Shown here: positions 20,542 through 30,118 of the stretch, piece by piece
Layout: every line of letters starts with the position of its first letter
Position numbering within the stretch: the first letter of the stretch is position 1
NCBI GenBank assembly: GCA_937921865.1
Contig: CAKZWF010000039.1
Location: 32,194 to 96,193, forward strand
Direction of reading: 5' to 3'
Length of the DNA stretch: 64,000 nucleotides
Source of the DNA: an uncultured Pseudomonadales bacterium
GTDB lineage: Bacteria > Pseudomonadota > Gammaproteobacteria > Pseudomonadales > Azotimanducaceae
Notes under the pieces: generated by a model
What the model saw: the letters and a program-made list of their open reading frames with translations, nothing else
Told to the model about the DNA's origin: nothing
Database searches by the model: none
Position numbers and translations under genes: made by a program

Positions 20542-21662
20542 ATCACCCCGGCGCTTTCCAGGCTGGCGATTTCATCGCCGCTGAACCCGGCTGCTTCGAG
20601 TACCGCATGGGAATCTTCCCCTGCAGCCCGGGCAGAATGACGGATTTCCGGCTCAGTACGGGAAAAGCGCGGAGATGGAGCAGGCTGGACCACACCATCA
20701 ACTTCCACAAAGGTCTGACGGGCTTTGTTGTGTGGGTGTTCCGGGGCTTCAAAGACCGACAGGACCGGCGCAAAGCAGACATCACTGCCTTCCATGATCT
20801 CGCACCACTGGTCGCGGGTTTTGGTCTTGAACACCTCGGTCAGGGTCTGTTTCAGCTCAGGCCAGCGCGATGCGTCCATCTGTGGCGCGAAAGTCTCAGG
20901 ATCCAGACCGGCTTTTTCGACCAGCAACGCGTAAAACTGAGGTTCAATCGAACCAATACAGACATATTTGCCATCGCTGGTTTCATAGGTGTCATAGAAA
21001 TGGGCACCTCCGTCCAGCAGATTGGTACCCCGCTGATCGGTGAACGCACCGGCGTTGCTCATCGTGAAGAACATGGCCATCAGCGTCGACGCGCCATCAG
21101 TCATCGCCGCATCCACTACCTGACCTTTACCAGACTTCTGTGCTTCGAGCATTGCACAGACCATACCGAAGGCGAGCAGCATACCGCCGCCACCGAAATC
21201 ACCGACCAGGTTGAGCGGTGGCACCGGGCGTTCGCCTTTGCGGCCAATCGCATGCAGAGCGCCCGTCAGCGCGATGTAGTTGATATCGTGACCGGCCGCA
21301 TGCGCCAGCGGTCCATCCTGTCCCCAGCCGGTCATTCGGCCGTAAACCAGTTTGGGATTCCGAGCCAAACATTCATCAGGACCAAGACCCAGACGCTCGG
21401 TCACACCAGGACGAAAACCTTCGAACAGCGCATCCGCAGATTCCACCAGGCGCAACACCGTTTCGACCCCTTCCGGGCTTTTCAGATCCACCGCAATGGA
21501 GCGTCGATTTCGCGCCAGCACATCGTTGGATCGACCCGGGCGGCTGGATTTGCGATCAACACGAATCACCTCCGCCCCCATATCCGACAACATCATCCCG
21601 CAGAACGGTCCCGGACCGATGCCGGCCAGTTCAATGATTCTCAGTCCTGTCAGTGGTCCCAT
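20538..21662 (-). CDS. CaiB/BaiF family, alpha-methylacyl-CoA racemase-like
   Basis: A class III CoA-transferase fold protein. The N-terminus [19 protein letters not shown] and [10 protein letters not shown] are typical of AMACR, as is [17 protein letters not shown], whose His/Asp pair provides the racemase acid/base residues. AMACR epimerises (2R)/(2S)-methyl-branched acyl-CoAs so they can be beta-oxidised. ATG 21662 has GAGGGG just upstream; the frame is open to 21698, but this start gives the family N-terminus (374 residues). Coupled to prpE by a four-base overlap, it suggests catabolism of branched or sterol-side-chain acids that release propionyl-CoA. A CoA-transferase activity cannot be excluded. 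Confidence 0.88.
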   Translation of the reverse strand: MGPLTGLRIIELAGIGPGPFCGMMLSDMGAEVIRVDRKSSRPGRSNDVLARNRRSIAVDLKSPEGVETVLRLVESADALFEGFRPGVTERLGLGPDECLARNPKLVYGRMTGWGQDGPLAHAAGHDINYIALTGALHAIGRKGERPVPPLNLVGDFGGGGMLLAFGMVCAMLEAQKSGKGQVVDAAMTDGASTLMAMFFTMSNAGAFTDQRGTNLLDGGAHFYDTYETSDGKYVCIGSIEPQFYALLVEKAGLDPETFAPQMDASRWPELKQTLTEVFKTKTRDQWCEIMEGSDVCFAPVLSVFEAPEHPHNKARQTFVEVDGVVQPAPSPRFSRTEPEIRHSARAAGEDSHAVLEAAGFSGDEIASLESAGVI

Positions 21663-21752
21663 GATTCCCCTCTTTTTTGTCTTTGAATTGGTTGTCATCT
21701 CCCAGCGGGTCGGCGCTACGCGAGCGATCGCCAGGCTGATCAGCCAACGAGT

Positions 21753-23558
21753 TTAGCGGCCTTGTTCGGCCAGTGTCATCCCGCCAGCGGCTTGTGTTTG
21801 AGCGGCAAACTGTATTTCGACAAACCGGCGGTACAGCGGGTTATCCGCCACCAGCTGCGAATGAGTGCCAATGGCCAGCACCCTCCCCGCTTCCAGAACC
21901 ACAATCCGATCTGCTTCGCGCACCGTGGACAGCCGATGAGCGATGACCAGAACTGAACAGTGGCCGCGCAGTTCACGGACGCTGTCGCTGATGTGGCGTT
22001 CGCTGTCCGCATCCAGCGCACTGGTCGCTTCATCGAGAAGCACCAGCCGAGGCTCCGGCAGCAGCGCCCGAGCGATCGCCAGGCGTTGCTTCTGGCCGCC
22101 GGACAGACCCATACCACCCTCACCAATGACTGTATTGATGCCTTCGGGGAGCAGGTTGATGAACTCCGCTGCATGTGCCTGTTGCACTGCCCGGGCGATA
22201 TCCAGTTCGCTGGCCTGGGGTGCGCCATACAGCAGGTTGTCGCGAATACTGCCCGAAAACAGCACCGGATCCTGGGGCACAAAGCCAATTTGAGCCCGTA
22301 AATCAGCGAGGCGCAGATCGCGGATATCCACTCCGTCCAGATAAATCGATCCGGCGCTAGGATCGTAGAAACGCTGCAGCAGGTCGAACAGCGTACTTTT
22401 GCCGGCGCCCGAGGGTCCCACCAGAGCCACTGTTTCTCCGGGGGCTACCGCAAATTCAACCTGGTCGAGCACCTTCTGATCCGGTCTGGTCGGATAAACA
22501 AAGTCGATTTTGTCCAGGCGCAACTGCCCTTCGCCCGAGAGACTCTTCGACACTGCGGGCTCTGGCAGTTCGGATTCCGACTGCAACAGCTCCATCAGGC
22601 GTTCGGTCGCGCCTGCAGCCCGCTGAAGATCACTGTAAACCTCGCTGATCGCACCAACTGAACCCGCGACAATGAAGGCATAGAAAATAAACGCTGCCAG
22701 CTCACCCGCCGAGGTCTGACCACGCAGCACGTCCTGACCGCCAACCCAGAGCATCAGAGCGATGGCACTCAGCACCAGCAGCATCACCAGCGCCACCAGC
22801 CAGGAGCGCTGGCGGATACGCTGCACGGCGACGCTGAACGCAATCTCGACGCGCTCGGCAAAGGAATTTTCATCGGTGCGCTGATGGTTGAACGCCTGCA
22901 CAATCTTGATGTGCCGCAGCGCTTCCCCCGCATAGCTGCCGACGTCAGCCAGTGTGTCCTGACTGGTTCGGGACAGGCGCCGGACTTTGCGCCCGAAAAT
23001 GATCACCGGCGCTACCACAAACGGGACGCTGCCGATGACCAGCAGAGACAGCTTGGCATTGGTGATAAAGAGCAGAATCACTCCACCGATGAACATCAAC
23101 GCATTACGCAGAGCTATGGAAATGGACGAGCCAATGACCGTCTGCAGCAGGGTGGTGTCGGTAGTAATCCGGGACTGAATCTCGGTGGGCTGGTTACGTT
23201 CAAAGAATCCAGGGTGAAGATGCAGCAGATGACTGAACACCGCTAAGCGCAGATCAGCGCTGACCCGCTCGCCTACCCAGGAAACAAAATAGAACCGCGC
23301 AAAGGTGCCCACGGTGAGCAGCAGCACCAGTCCGGCAAACACCCCGATACTGCGCTCCAGCAGATCTTCAGAGCCTGCCGAGAGACCCTGATCAATGACC
23401 AGACGCATACCCTGGCCGATCGACAACGTAACGCCGGCGGTCAGTATCAGCGCTACGCTGGCACCTACCACGTACCAGCGGTAGGGTTTCAGAAATGCCA
23501 GCGCCGGGCCGAGCTTGGTGAGCTCCCGCGAAGCAGGCCTGTCGAGTCCTTCATCCAT
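21753..23558 (-). CDS. ABC exporter, fused membrane and ATPase domains
   Basis: A half-size ABC exporter of 601 residues. Six transmembrane helices occupy about 30-320. The ATPase domain has Walker A GPSGAGKST, signature LSGGQKQR and Walker B LVLLDEATSALD, followed by the H-loop IAHRLST. It resembles the MsbA/LmrA-like group; the substrate, whether lipid or drug, cannot be told. It lies 90 bases upstream of the CaiB-type gene on the same strand and is divergent from the esterase gene. Confidence 0.93.
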   Translation of the reverse strand: MDEGLDRPASRELTKLGPALAFLKPYRWYVVGASVALILTAGVTLSIGQGMRLVIDQGLSAGSEDLLERSIGVFAGLVLLLTVGTFARFYFVSWVGERVSADLRLAVFSHLLHLHPGFFERNQPTEIQSRITTDTTLLQTVIGSSISIALRNALMFIGGVILLFITNAKLSLLVIGSVPFVVAPVIIFGRKVRRLSRTSQDTLADVGSYAGEALRHIKIVQAFNHQRTDENSFAERVEIAFSVAVQRIRQRSWLVALVMLLVLSAIALMLWVGGQDVLRGQTSAGELAAFIFYAFIVAGSVGAISEVYSDLQRAAGATERLMELLQSESELPEPAVSKSLSGEGQLRLDKIDFVYPTRPDQKVLDQVEFAVAPGETVALVGPSGAGKSTLFDLLQRFYDPSAGSIYLDGVDIRDLRLADLRAQIGFVPQDPVLFSGSIRDNLLYGAPQASELDIARAVQQAHAAEFINLLPEGINTVIGEGGMGLSGGQKQRLAIARALLPEPRLVLLDEATSALDADSERHISDSVRELRGHCSVLVIAHRLSTVREADRIVVLEAGRVLAIGTHSQLVADNPLYRRFVEIQFAAQTQAAGGMTLAEQGR

Positions 23559-23658
23559 CGGCGCATTATCACACGGTTAGGCATCGATTGATTTGCCTGC
23601 ACCTTCCTGATGAACTTGCACCTGAACCATTACCTGATTTATCGAGGTTGGCTGAAAA

Positions 23659-24336
23659 GTGACTCAACACAGTGCCGGAAGTGACCAACTGCTCGAAACC
23701 GTAGAGCTCGAGCCCCAGGGCGATGCTGCCGGAACCGTCATCTGGCTGCACGGGCTGGGCGCTGATGGCAACGATTTCGAACCCATCGTACCCATGCTGA
23801 CGCTGAACCAGCCGCTGCGCTTCGTCTTCCCGAATGCGCCGGTCAGACCGGTCACGATCAATGCCGGCATGGAAATGCGGGCCTGGTATGACATCGATCC
23901 GGGCTCGCCACTCAGTGGTAGCGATGACATTGCTGAATCCGCAGCGCAGATTCAGGCATTGGTGGAACGCGAACACAGCCGCGGCATGGCCGCCAGTCAG
24001 ATAACCCTGGCAGGTTTCTCCCAGGGCGGGGTGATTGCCCTGCATCTCGGCCTGCGCTGCCAGCAGCGGCTGGCCGGGCTGATGGCACTGTCGACCTACG
24101 TTCACAATCCCGAAAGTCTCGCCCAAGAGGTCAGTTTCGCGAGCGTCGATGTGCCCATTTTCATGGCTCACGGCGTCGCAGATCCAATGATTCCCATTGC
24201 CCGTGCGGTGACCGCCCGCGAGACCCTGATCGGCCTCAACTATCAGGTCGAGTGGCACGAGTATCAGATGGGACACCAGGTCTGTCCGGAAGAAATCAGA
24301 GACCTGGAAGCCTGGTTGAACCGTGTTTATCCATGA
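23659..24336 (+). CDS. Carboxylesterase / phospholipase, alpha/beta hydrolase
   Basis: A 225-residue single-domain serine hydrolase of the carboxylesterase-2 group (YpfH and Pseudomonas EstB types). The oxyanion region is IWLHGLGADGNDF, the nucleophile elbow GFSQGG holds Ser121, and the remaining triad residues are Asp in HGVADPMIP and His in YQMGHQV. There is no signal peptide, so it is cytoplasmic. The start is GTG 23659. It hydrolyses short acyl esters or lysophospholipids in related bacteria. Its stop is followed at 28 bases by miaE. Confidence 0.92.
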   Translation: MTQHSAGSDQLLETVELEPQGDAAGTVIWLHGLGADGNDFEPIVPMLTLNQPLRFVFPNAPVRPVTINAGMEMRAWYDIDPGSPLSGSDDIAESAAQIQALVEREHSRGMAASQITLAGFSQGGVIALHLGLRCQQRLAGLMALSTYVHNPESLAQEVSFASVDVPIFMAHGVADPMIPIARAVTARETLIGLNYQVEWHEYQMGHQVCPEEIRDLEAWLNRVYP

Positions 24337-24364
24337 ACCGATCACTCCTCGCGGTGAGCGCGCA

Positions 24365-24973
24365 ATGAGTTCGCCAGACCCTGTTGCTGACCCGGCAACC
24401 AGGCAGCTGGAGCTGGCCCCGACACCGTCGGGCTGGCTGGCTGCGGTCCTTGCCGATTTCGACAGCTTTCTGAAAGACCACGCGTCCTGCGAAAAAAAAG
24501 CCTCCGGCATGGCCTTGAACATGGCCTCGCACTATCCCGACCGGCCCAGCCTGCTGATGGCGATGGCCGATCTGGCTGTGGAAGAACTCAGCCATTATCG
24601 GGAAGTCCTCAAACTGCTTGCCAGCCGCGGCAGCCAACCCGGTCCGGACAGCAAAGACCCCTACATCCGGGCGCTCAACGACCTGATCAGACGCGGCCCC
24701 GAGCACTTTCTGCTGGACCGGCTGCTGGTGGCCGCAATCGTCGAACGAAGAGGTTGTGAGCGCTTCGGGCTGATCGCTCAATCGCATCCGGAAGCAGCTG
24801 TACAACGTTTCTACCGGGCAATCGCCGCCAGCGAAGATCGCCACTGGCAGCTGTTTGTTGATCTGGCGATAGAACACTGTCCGGGACAGGGCATCGAGGC
24901 ACGACTCAATGACCTGATCGCCGCGGAAGCGGAACTGATGGCCAGCCAGCCGTTTCGCGCGGCACTGCACTGA
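24365..24973 (+). CDS. miaE: tRNA-(ms2io6A) hydroxylase MiaE
   Basis: MiaE is a diiron mono-oxygenase that hydroxylates the isopentenyl group of ms2i6A37 in tRNA. The ferritin-like four-helix core shows the iron-ligand stretches CEKKASGMALNMA, LAVEELSHYREV, VERRGCERF and SEDRHWQLF. ATG 24365 gives a 202-residue protein of usual size; the alternative GTG 24323 would overlap the esterase gene by 14 bases and add a non-conserved segment. MiaA and MiaB, which create its substrate, are not in the window. Confidence 0.9.
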   Translation: MSSPDPVADPATRQLELAPTPSGWLAAVLADFDSFLKDHASCEKKASGMALNMASHYPDRPSLLMAMADLAVEELSHYREVLKLLASRGSQPGPDSKDPYIRALNDLIRRGPEHFLLDRLLVAAIVERRGCERFGLIAQSHPEAAVQRFYRAIAASEDRHWQLFVDLAIEHCPGQGIEARLNDLIAAEAELMASQPFRAALH

Positions 24974-25019
24974 TCGAGACTCACAACATCCGCACCGCAC
25001 CAGTCGAGCGGGCAATGAC

Positions 25020-26222
25020 ATGCCGGTAAACCCTATGCTGCGCCGCTACCGGGAGCGCTACGCTGAGCCGGGAAGCGCACATCTGGCCACGGGGACCCAA
25101 GGCCGGCAGTTCAAACAGGTTCTGGTGATAGTCTGCTTTGCGGAAGCCGACGACTTTCTGGACGCAATGAATATTCCCGGCGGCATGGACACGCTGTCCG
25201 TCGTGGTTGTGAATTCACCAGACAACGCCAATGCCGAAGACCGCCGTCGGACCCTGGCGTGTCTGGCTGCTTTGCTCGCCAGACCCGCGCCAAACCGCCT
25301 CATCGTTGATCGGGTCAACGATCCGATTCCGCATCGCCAGGGTGTCGGTCTGGCCCGTAAAATTGGCGCGGACATCGCCGTCGAACTGATCGACAGGGAT
25401 ATCGTTCACACCCCATGGATCTATTTCACTGACGCAGACGCCCGCCTGCCTGCCGATTATTTTCAAACGCCACTGCCAGCCGCCGGCACGCTGCTGTTCG
25501 GATATCGCCATGAAGCGGGCGACGACGAACTGCAGCGGCGGGCTGACCTGTACGAACTGCACCTGCGCTACTACACCTGGCAACTCCGCAGAAGCGGCTC
25601 CAGCTACGGCTTTTCCAGCCTCGGCAGCCTGCTCAGCGTCTCAGCACAGGCCTACGCTGCGGTGCGCGGGGTCCCGAAGCGGAATGCCGCAGAAGACTTC
25701 TATCTGCTGAACAAGCTGGCCAAAGTTGCGCCCGTCACCCAGCTGACCCGACCCGTTGTCCGGTTAGCTGCCAGGATCTCGACCCGGGTGCCGTTTGGTA
25801 CCGGTCCCGCACTGAACACGATGCCAACCGCTTCAGAAGACTATCTGAGCTACGCGCCTGAGGCATTCGACTCCCTGTCCAATACTCTCACCGCACTGAC
25901 CCGATACGCTGAGTGTGGCGAGCTGGCGCTCACGGACAGCCAGGCGTTCGCCAGCCTGGAAACCCTGGGCTGGAGGCGCTTCGAAGCGCAGTTGCAGCGG
26001 ATCACAGCACTCCGGCAACGCCGACGCCAGATCCGTGAGTGGTTCGATGGCTTTCGTACCATGCGCTTTGTGCGGCTGGCTGCAGCCGAATATCCGGACC
26101 AGCCGCTGCTGGCGACACTGCGCAAATTGCTTTCGGCTGAACCAGGCACACCTGCCGAAACCCTGTTGAGCAGGCTGATCGAGGATGAGAGGTCCGTCAC
26201 AATCTGGCCAGACGATCACTGA
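25020..26222 (+). CDS. Glycosyltransferase-like protein, function unknown
   Basis: A 400-residue soluble protein that I do not recognise as a named family. Early beta-strands (QVLVIVCFAEADDFLDAM) and TPWIYFTDADARLPADYF around residue 138-155, with a DxD-like TDADAR, look like a GT-A (family 2) glycosyltransferase fold. Later AAEDFYLLNKLAK resembles the ED acid/base motif of such enzymes. About 140 residues at the C-terminus are helical and charged. There is no signal or membrane segment. It starts 46 bases after miaE. The nucleotide-sugar donor is unknown. Confidence 0.65.
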   Translation: MPVNPMLRRYRERYAEPGSAHLATGTQGRQFKQVLVIVCFAEADDFLDAMNIPGGMDTLSVVVVNSPDNANAEDRRRTLACLAALLARPAPNRLIVDRVNDPIPHRQGVGLARKIGADIAVELIDRDIVHTPWIYFTDADARLPADYFQTPLPAAGTLLFGYRHEAGDDELQRRADLYELHLRYYTWQLRRSGSSYGFSSLGSLLSVSAQAYAAVRGVPKRNAAEDFYLLNKLAKVAPVTQLTRPVVRLAARISTRVPFGTGPALNTMPTASEDYLSYAPEAFDSLSNTLTALTRYAECGELALTDSQAFASLETLGWRRFEAQLQRITALRQRRRQIREWFDGFRTMRFVRLAAAEYPDQPLLATLRKLLSAEPGTPAETLLSRLIEDERSVTIWPDDH

Positions 26223-26348
26223 GCGCGATGCGGAGCGCAGCCAGATCAGACTAGAATAGACCCTTCTCGCCCGGCGCTGATAATGAGGGCGGGTACAACC
26301 GAGACAAGACAAACACGCACGACACAGAAGGACGCTGTGAGGAATGAC

Positions 26349-26930
26349 GTGACTGACCAAGCTGACCTGTCACAAAACCCGGACCTGGCCTGGGACCTAG
26401 ACGACTTCACTGATCGCGATCGGGCGATGGATTTCGTCATGCAGTTCGAAAGTACCCTGTGCGTGTACTCGCCGTCGGTGGAGCAGCTGTACACTAACTA
26501 CAACATGTTCTTCCCAAAGGAATTCGAGCGCAAAATGGTCATCCTTCCGGATCCCAACGCATTCCACGACACGTTTTTCTATATCGCTCCGGAAGCGGTA
26601 GTTGCCACCGGACTCTACGTGATCCCCGGTGAATTGATCGAAAAAGACGGTCTGTATCTGGCCAACGTTAAAGAAGACCGGACCCTGGGTGATCGGCAGA
26701 TACCGTTCATGGTCGGCATGCGCGCGATCATGGCCAACCGCCCTCCTGATGATCCCTTTCTGCCTGTACTCGCAAAAGGTGACCTGCGTGAGTTCGACGA
26801 CTCCTGGCCGGTGATGCACCTGCACCGGGTGAAACCCAAAGTCCTGGCTGAAATCTCCGAACTGGATCGCAGTTCCCTCGGCAGTGTCATCAGCGAAAAG
26901 CTGAATTCACTGTTCGTCAGCCAGCAGTAG
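26349..26930 (+). CDS. Conserved-looking hypothetical protein
   Basis: A 193-residue acidic, soluble protein with no signal, membrane segment or motif that I recognise. GTG 26349 is chosen because TGAGGA lies five bases upstream, giving MTDQADLSQNPDLAWDLDD; the frame is open to 26283. The body alternates hydrophobic strands (KMVILPDPNAFHDTFFYIAPEA cut short here) with charged loops, suggesting a compact alpha/beta domain. It precedes a membrane-protein gene by seven bases and probably forms an operon with it. Confidence 0.65.
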   Translation: MTDQADLSQNPDLAWDLDDFTDRDRAMDFVMQFESTLCVYSPSVEQLYTNYNMFFPKEFERKMVILPDPNAFHDTFFYIAPEAVVATGLYVIPGELIEKDGLYLANVKEDRTLGDRQIPFMVGMRAIMANRPPDDPFLPVLAKGDLREFDDSWPVMHLHRVKPKVLAEISELDRSSLGSVISEKLNSLFVSQQ

Positions 26931-26937
26931 CTGGACC

Positions 26938-27819
26938 TTGTCAGAACCCAGTCAGCCACCAGCAACTCTGCAGAAATTTCTGATCACGCTGCTGCTCGCA
27001 GCTCTGGTGGCGCTGTCGTGGTCGGGCACTATGGAGCGCTTCGCCAACACAACTCTGCAGCCGACCTTTGAGCGCGCGCTGCTCACCGCAGCCATTGCCC
27101 GGGGTCTGAACGGGGTCATCTCCGTAGCTCAGGGCACCGAAATCGCGATCCAGCCTGTGGGTGTGGGGGTCACGATAAGCGCGGGTCAGATTCTCGACCC
27201 GCTAAATGATCTGGTCGAAAGATTCTCCTGGCTTGCGCTCGCAGCCTCTGCGTCGCTGGGCACCCAGATGCTGCTTTCCGAAATATTTGCCGAACCGTTA
27301 ATGAACATGTTACTCAGTGCAACCGTGGCGCTGTATCTGCTGGTCCTGTGGTGGCCTTCAGCCCTGCCTCGCCTGAACTGGTTACTGCGCGCAGCCGCGC
27401 TGCTGGTGTTTGCCAGATTTCTGTTTACGCTGGTCATGATCACTGTGGGTCTGGTCGATCAATGGGTGCTCGAAGAGCGGCAGCAGAACGCAATCAGCGA
27501 ACTGACCCTGGCGGCACAACAGATCGAAACGCTGGAACAACCTGAAAACACGGTCCGCGATACCGAGCAGTCAATTCTGGAGCGATTCGAATCGGCTCTG
27601 GACGGCTCCCGCCAGGCTCTGGACATAGAAACCCGGCTGAATGCGGTCAGCGACAGCGTTGAAGCTTCGATTTCTTACGTGATTGATCTGATCGTGGTGT
27701 TTGTCGTCCAGACCCTGATGCTGCCTATCCTCGCCATCTACGCGGCCCTGGCCAGCTTCCGCTGGTTCTGGCGCTGGTCGCTCACTCTGAGCACTAGCGG
27801 GAATCCACGGGTCCGCTGA
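26938..27819 (+). CDS. Integral membrane protein, function unknown
   Basis: A 293-residue protein starting at TTG 26938. Predicted membrane segments are at about residues 15-32, 95-115, 120-140, 150-172 and 245-270. Between the last two is a cytoplasmic or periplasmic helical stretch rich in Glu/Gln (about 175-235) that could form a coiled coil. No catalytic motif is visible. It follows the hypothetical gene at 26349 closely and precedes argC by 60 bases. I cannot assign a function. Confidence 0.6.
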   Translation: MSEPSQPPATLQKFLITLLLAALVALSWSGTMERFANTTLQPTFERALLTAAIARGLNGVISVAQGTEIAIQPVGVGVTISAGQILDPLNDLVERFSWLALAASASLGTQMLLSEIFAEPLMNMLLSATVALYLLVLWWPSALPRLNWLLRAAALLVFARFLFTLVMITVGLVDQWVLEERQQNAISELTLAAQQIETLEQPENTVRDTEQSILERFESALDGSRQALDIETRLNAVSDSVEASISYVIDLIVVFVVQTLMLPILAIYAALASFRWFWRWSLTLSTSGNPRVR

Positions 27820-27880
27820 CCTAGTTGAACGGCGCCATATTCACTACAATTCCGCGCCCTTGACACTCAAGCAGGCCGTT

Positions 27881-28837
27881 GTGGCAGAACTTCATAAGGT
27901 ATTCATCGACGGACAGGCCGGCACCACGGGCCTGGAGATCGCGCAACGACTGAGCAACCGCGACGATGTGCGGGTGCTGGAAATTGACCCGTCACAACGC
28001 AAGTCCCCAGACGCCCGCCGTCAGTTGATGACGCAAGCCGATGTCACCGTCCTGTGCCTGCCGGATGATGCGGCCAGACAGGCTGTGGCTCTGGCCGGCG
28101 ATCACTGTCGAATCCTCGACGCCAGCAGTGCCCACCGGGTCAGCGACGGCTGGAGCTATGGTTGCCCTGAAATGCGCCCGGAACAACGCCAGGCCATTGC
28201 CACCGCACAGCGGGTCAGCAATCCCGGGTGTTATCCGCAAGGCTTCATCCTGCTGGTGAAACCGCTGATTGAAGCAGGTCTGCTGGCTCCTGAGAAACCG
28301 CTGAGTCTGTTTGGGCTGTCCGGCTACTCGGGCGGTGGGCGTCAGCTGATCGAACAATACCAGGCGTTTTCTGACGTTGAGCGCGACAGCTGGAACACCC
28401 GGCCCTACAGCCTGGCTCTGCAGCACAAACACGTCCCGGAAATGCACCAGTACTCCGGGACCCGCTCCAGACCATTGTTTGTACCCAGTGTCGGCAACTT
28501 CTATCGAGGCATGCTGATTCAGATCCCGCTGTTCATCAGCGAGCTGCGAGACGGCACGGACATCAAGGCTCTGCATGACACACTGCAGCGGCGTTATCAG
28601 ACAGAGCGTTTCATCGAGGTGCTGCCGCCGAACAACACACAACTGCTCGACGATGGCTATCTCAACGCGACCGCCACTAACCACAGCAACAACATGCAGC
28701 TCATGGCTTTCGGCAGCGACGAACAGGTCGTGCTGATGGCCAGATACGATAATCTGGTAAAAGGCGCCGCGGGTGCAGCGATACAGAATCTGAACCTGAT
28801 GCTGGGTGTTGAGGAATCAACGGGACTAGTGCAATGA
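27881..28837 (+). CDS. argC: N-acetyl-gamma-glutamyl-phosphate reductase, short (type 2) form
   Basis: ArgC reduces N-acetylglutamyl phosphate with NADPH in arginine synthesis. The N-terminus KVFIDGQAGTTGLEI contains the dinucleotide-binding loop, and SNPGCYPQGF holds the catalytic Cys117. The length and KVFIDG start are those of the short type-2 ArgC rather than the ~345-residue type 1. GTG 27881 gives the conserved start; TTG 27860 is an upstream alternative. No other arg gene is near. It overlaps the aminotransferase gene by four bases. Confidence 0.92.
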   Translation: MAELHKVFIDGQAGTTGLEIAQRLSNRDDVRVLEIDPSQRKSPDARRQLMTQADVTVLCLPDDAARQAVALAGDHCRILDASSAHRVSDGWSYGCPEMRPEQRQAIATAQRVSNPGCYPQGFILLVKPLIEAGLLAPEKPLSLFGLSGYSGGGRQLIEQYQAFSDVERDSWNTRPYSLALQHKHVPEMHQYSGTRSRPLFVPSVGNFYRGMLIQIPLFISELRDGTDIKALHDTLQRRYQTERFIEVLPPNNTQLLDDGYLNATATNHSNNMQLMAFGSDEQVVLMARYDNLVKGAAGAAIQNLNLMLGVEESTGLVQ

Positions 28838-30117
28838 CCAAACTGAGTGAGATGAAAGCCGCAGCCATCACGTCGATGGCGCAGGCTCTGGAACGGGAAC
28901 TGGAGTTGCAGAAAAGCAATCGCCTGTCGTTAGACCTCACCCGCGGTAAACCTGCCGTGGAACAGCTGGATCTCTCTGCGCCAATGGACAGCATCATCAA
29001 CGGTGACTATCGAGCCTCCGATGGCACCGATACCCGTAATTACGGCCAGCTGCGGGGCATCCCTGAAGCCCGCAGGCTCGGCGCTGAATTGATGGAGGTT
29101 GCGGCCGACGACATCATCTGCTGGGGAAATTCCAGCCTGGCATTAATGTACCTGACAGCCGAACTGGCCATTGAGCGAGGGCTGTGGGGTGATTCACGGG
29201 CCTGGAAAAATACCCCCGATGCCAAAGTGTTGACCCCTGTTCCGGGTTACGATCGACATTTCACGCTCTCTGATCGCCTCGGACTGGAGATGATCAACAT
29301 TGACCTGAACAACGAAGGTCCCGATCTTGGCCAGATCGAAGCGGCGGTCAAAAACGATCCCTCGGTAAAAGCCATCTGGTGTGTGCCGAAATTCAGCAAC
29401 CCGACTGGCTGCAGCTATAGCGACGCCACAGTCGAAGCACTGGCACAGCTGCCAAAACTCGCCGCTGCTGACGACTTTGTGGTGTTATGGGACAACGCCT
29501 ACGCGGTTCACGATTTTCAGTTTCCCCGCGCGCCGCTAAGAAACCTGCTCGATGCGGCAAGGGCAGCTGGTACCGAAGACCATATGGTGCTGTTTGCCTC
29601 CACGTCAAAAATCACCTATGCCAGCGGCGGCCTGGCGTTTGTCGCCGCCAGTCCGGGCGTCCTGAAGGAAATCGAAACGCGGATCGGTGTCGCCAGCGTC
29701 GGCCCGGATAAAGTCAATCAGCTTCGTCATGCCCGTTTTCTCGGCGGCAGGCTGGAGCAGCACATGGCATTGCACGCGCAGCTGATGCGACCAAAGTTCG
29801 ATCTGGTGGAGAAAGTGCTCCAAGATGAGCTCGGCGAGCTGGATATCGCCAACTGGACAACGCCGTCAGGCGGGTACTTTGTGTCGCTGGACACCCGTCC
29901 CGGACTCGCCAAAGCCGTTGGCGAGCTGGCTGGGGAGGTAGGACTGGCCATCACGCCACCGGGGGCGACTTTCCCTTACGGCAGGGACCCGGAAGATCGA
30001 AATCTTCGGATTGCACCTTCTTTCGCGTCCTTGGAAGATTTAAAAGCAGCCATGCAAATACTTGTGATCTGCGTAAAACTCGCCACACTGCGCGACGAAC
30101 TTCAACATCGAGGCTGA
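28834..30117 (+). CDS. Aspartate aminotransferase, type Ic (PLP fold I)
   Basis: A 427-residue PLP enzyme of the aminotransferase class I fold. Features are LTRGKPAVEQLDLS near residue 35, GNSSLALMY, KFSNPTGCSYS (the NPTG motif) and the PLP lysine Lys259 in ASTSKITYASGG. The sequence pattern matches the type Ic aspartate aminotransferases described from Corynebacterium rather than the E. coli AspC type. It would exchange amino groups between aspartate/glutamate and oxo-acids. It is translationally coupled to argC, which supports a role in amino-acid synthesis. Confidence 0.85.
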   Translation: MTKLSEMKAAAITSMAQALERELELQKSNRLSLDLTRGKPAVEQLDLSAPMDSIINGDYRASDGTDTRNYGQLRGIPEARRLGAELMEVAADDIICWGNSSLALMYLTAELAIERGLWGDSRAWKNTPDAKVLTPVPGYDRHFTLSDRLGLEMINIDLNNEGPDLGQIEAAVKNDPSVKAIWCVPKFSNPTGCSYSDATVEALAQLPKLAAADDFVVLWDNAYAVHDFQFPRAPLRNLLDAARAAGTEDHMVLFASTSKITYASGGLAFVAASPGVLKEIETRIGVASVGPDKVNQLRHARFLGGRLEQHMALHAQLMRPKFDLVEKVLQDELGELDIANWTTPSGGYFVSLDTRPGLAKAVGELAGEVGLAITPPGATFPYGRDPEDRNLRIAPSFASLEDLKAAMQILVICVKLATLRDELQHRG

Positions 30118-30118
30118 T

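Noticed and set aside
20607..21686. Long plus-strand open frame (359 codons)
   Set aside because: It is antisense to the CaiB-type gene, which has strong family motifs; the frame is a by-product of codon bias.
23569..24522. Long minus-strand open frame (317 codons)
   Set aside because: It is antisense to the esterase and miaE genes, both with intact catalytic motifs.
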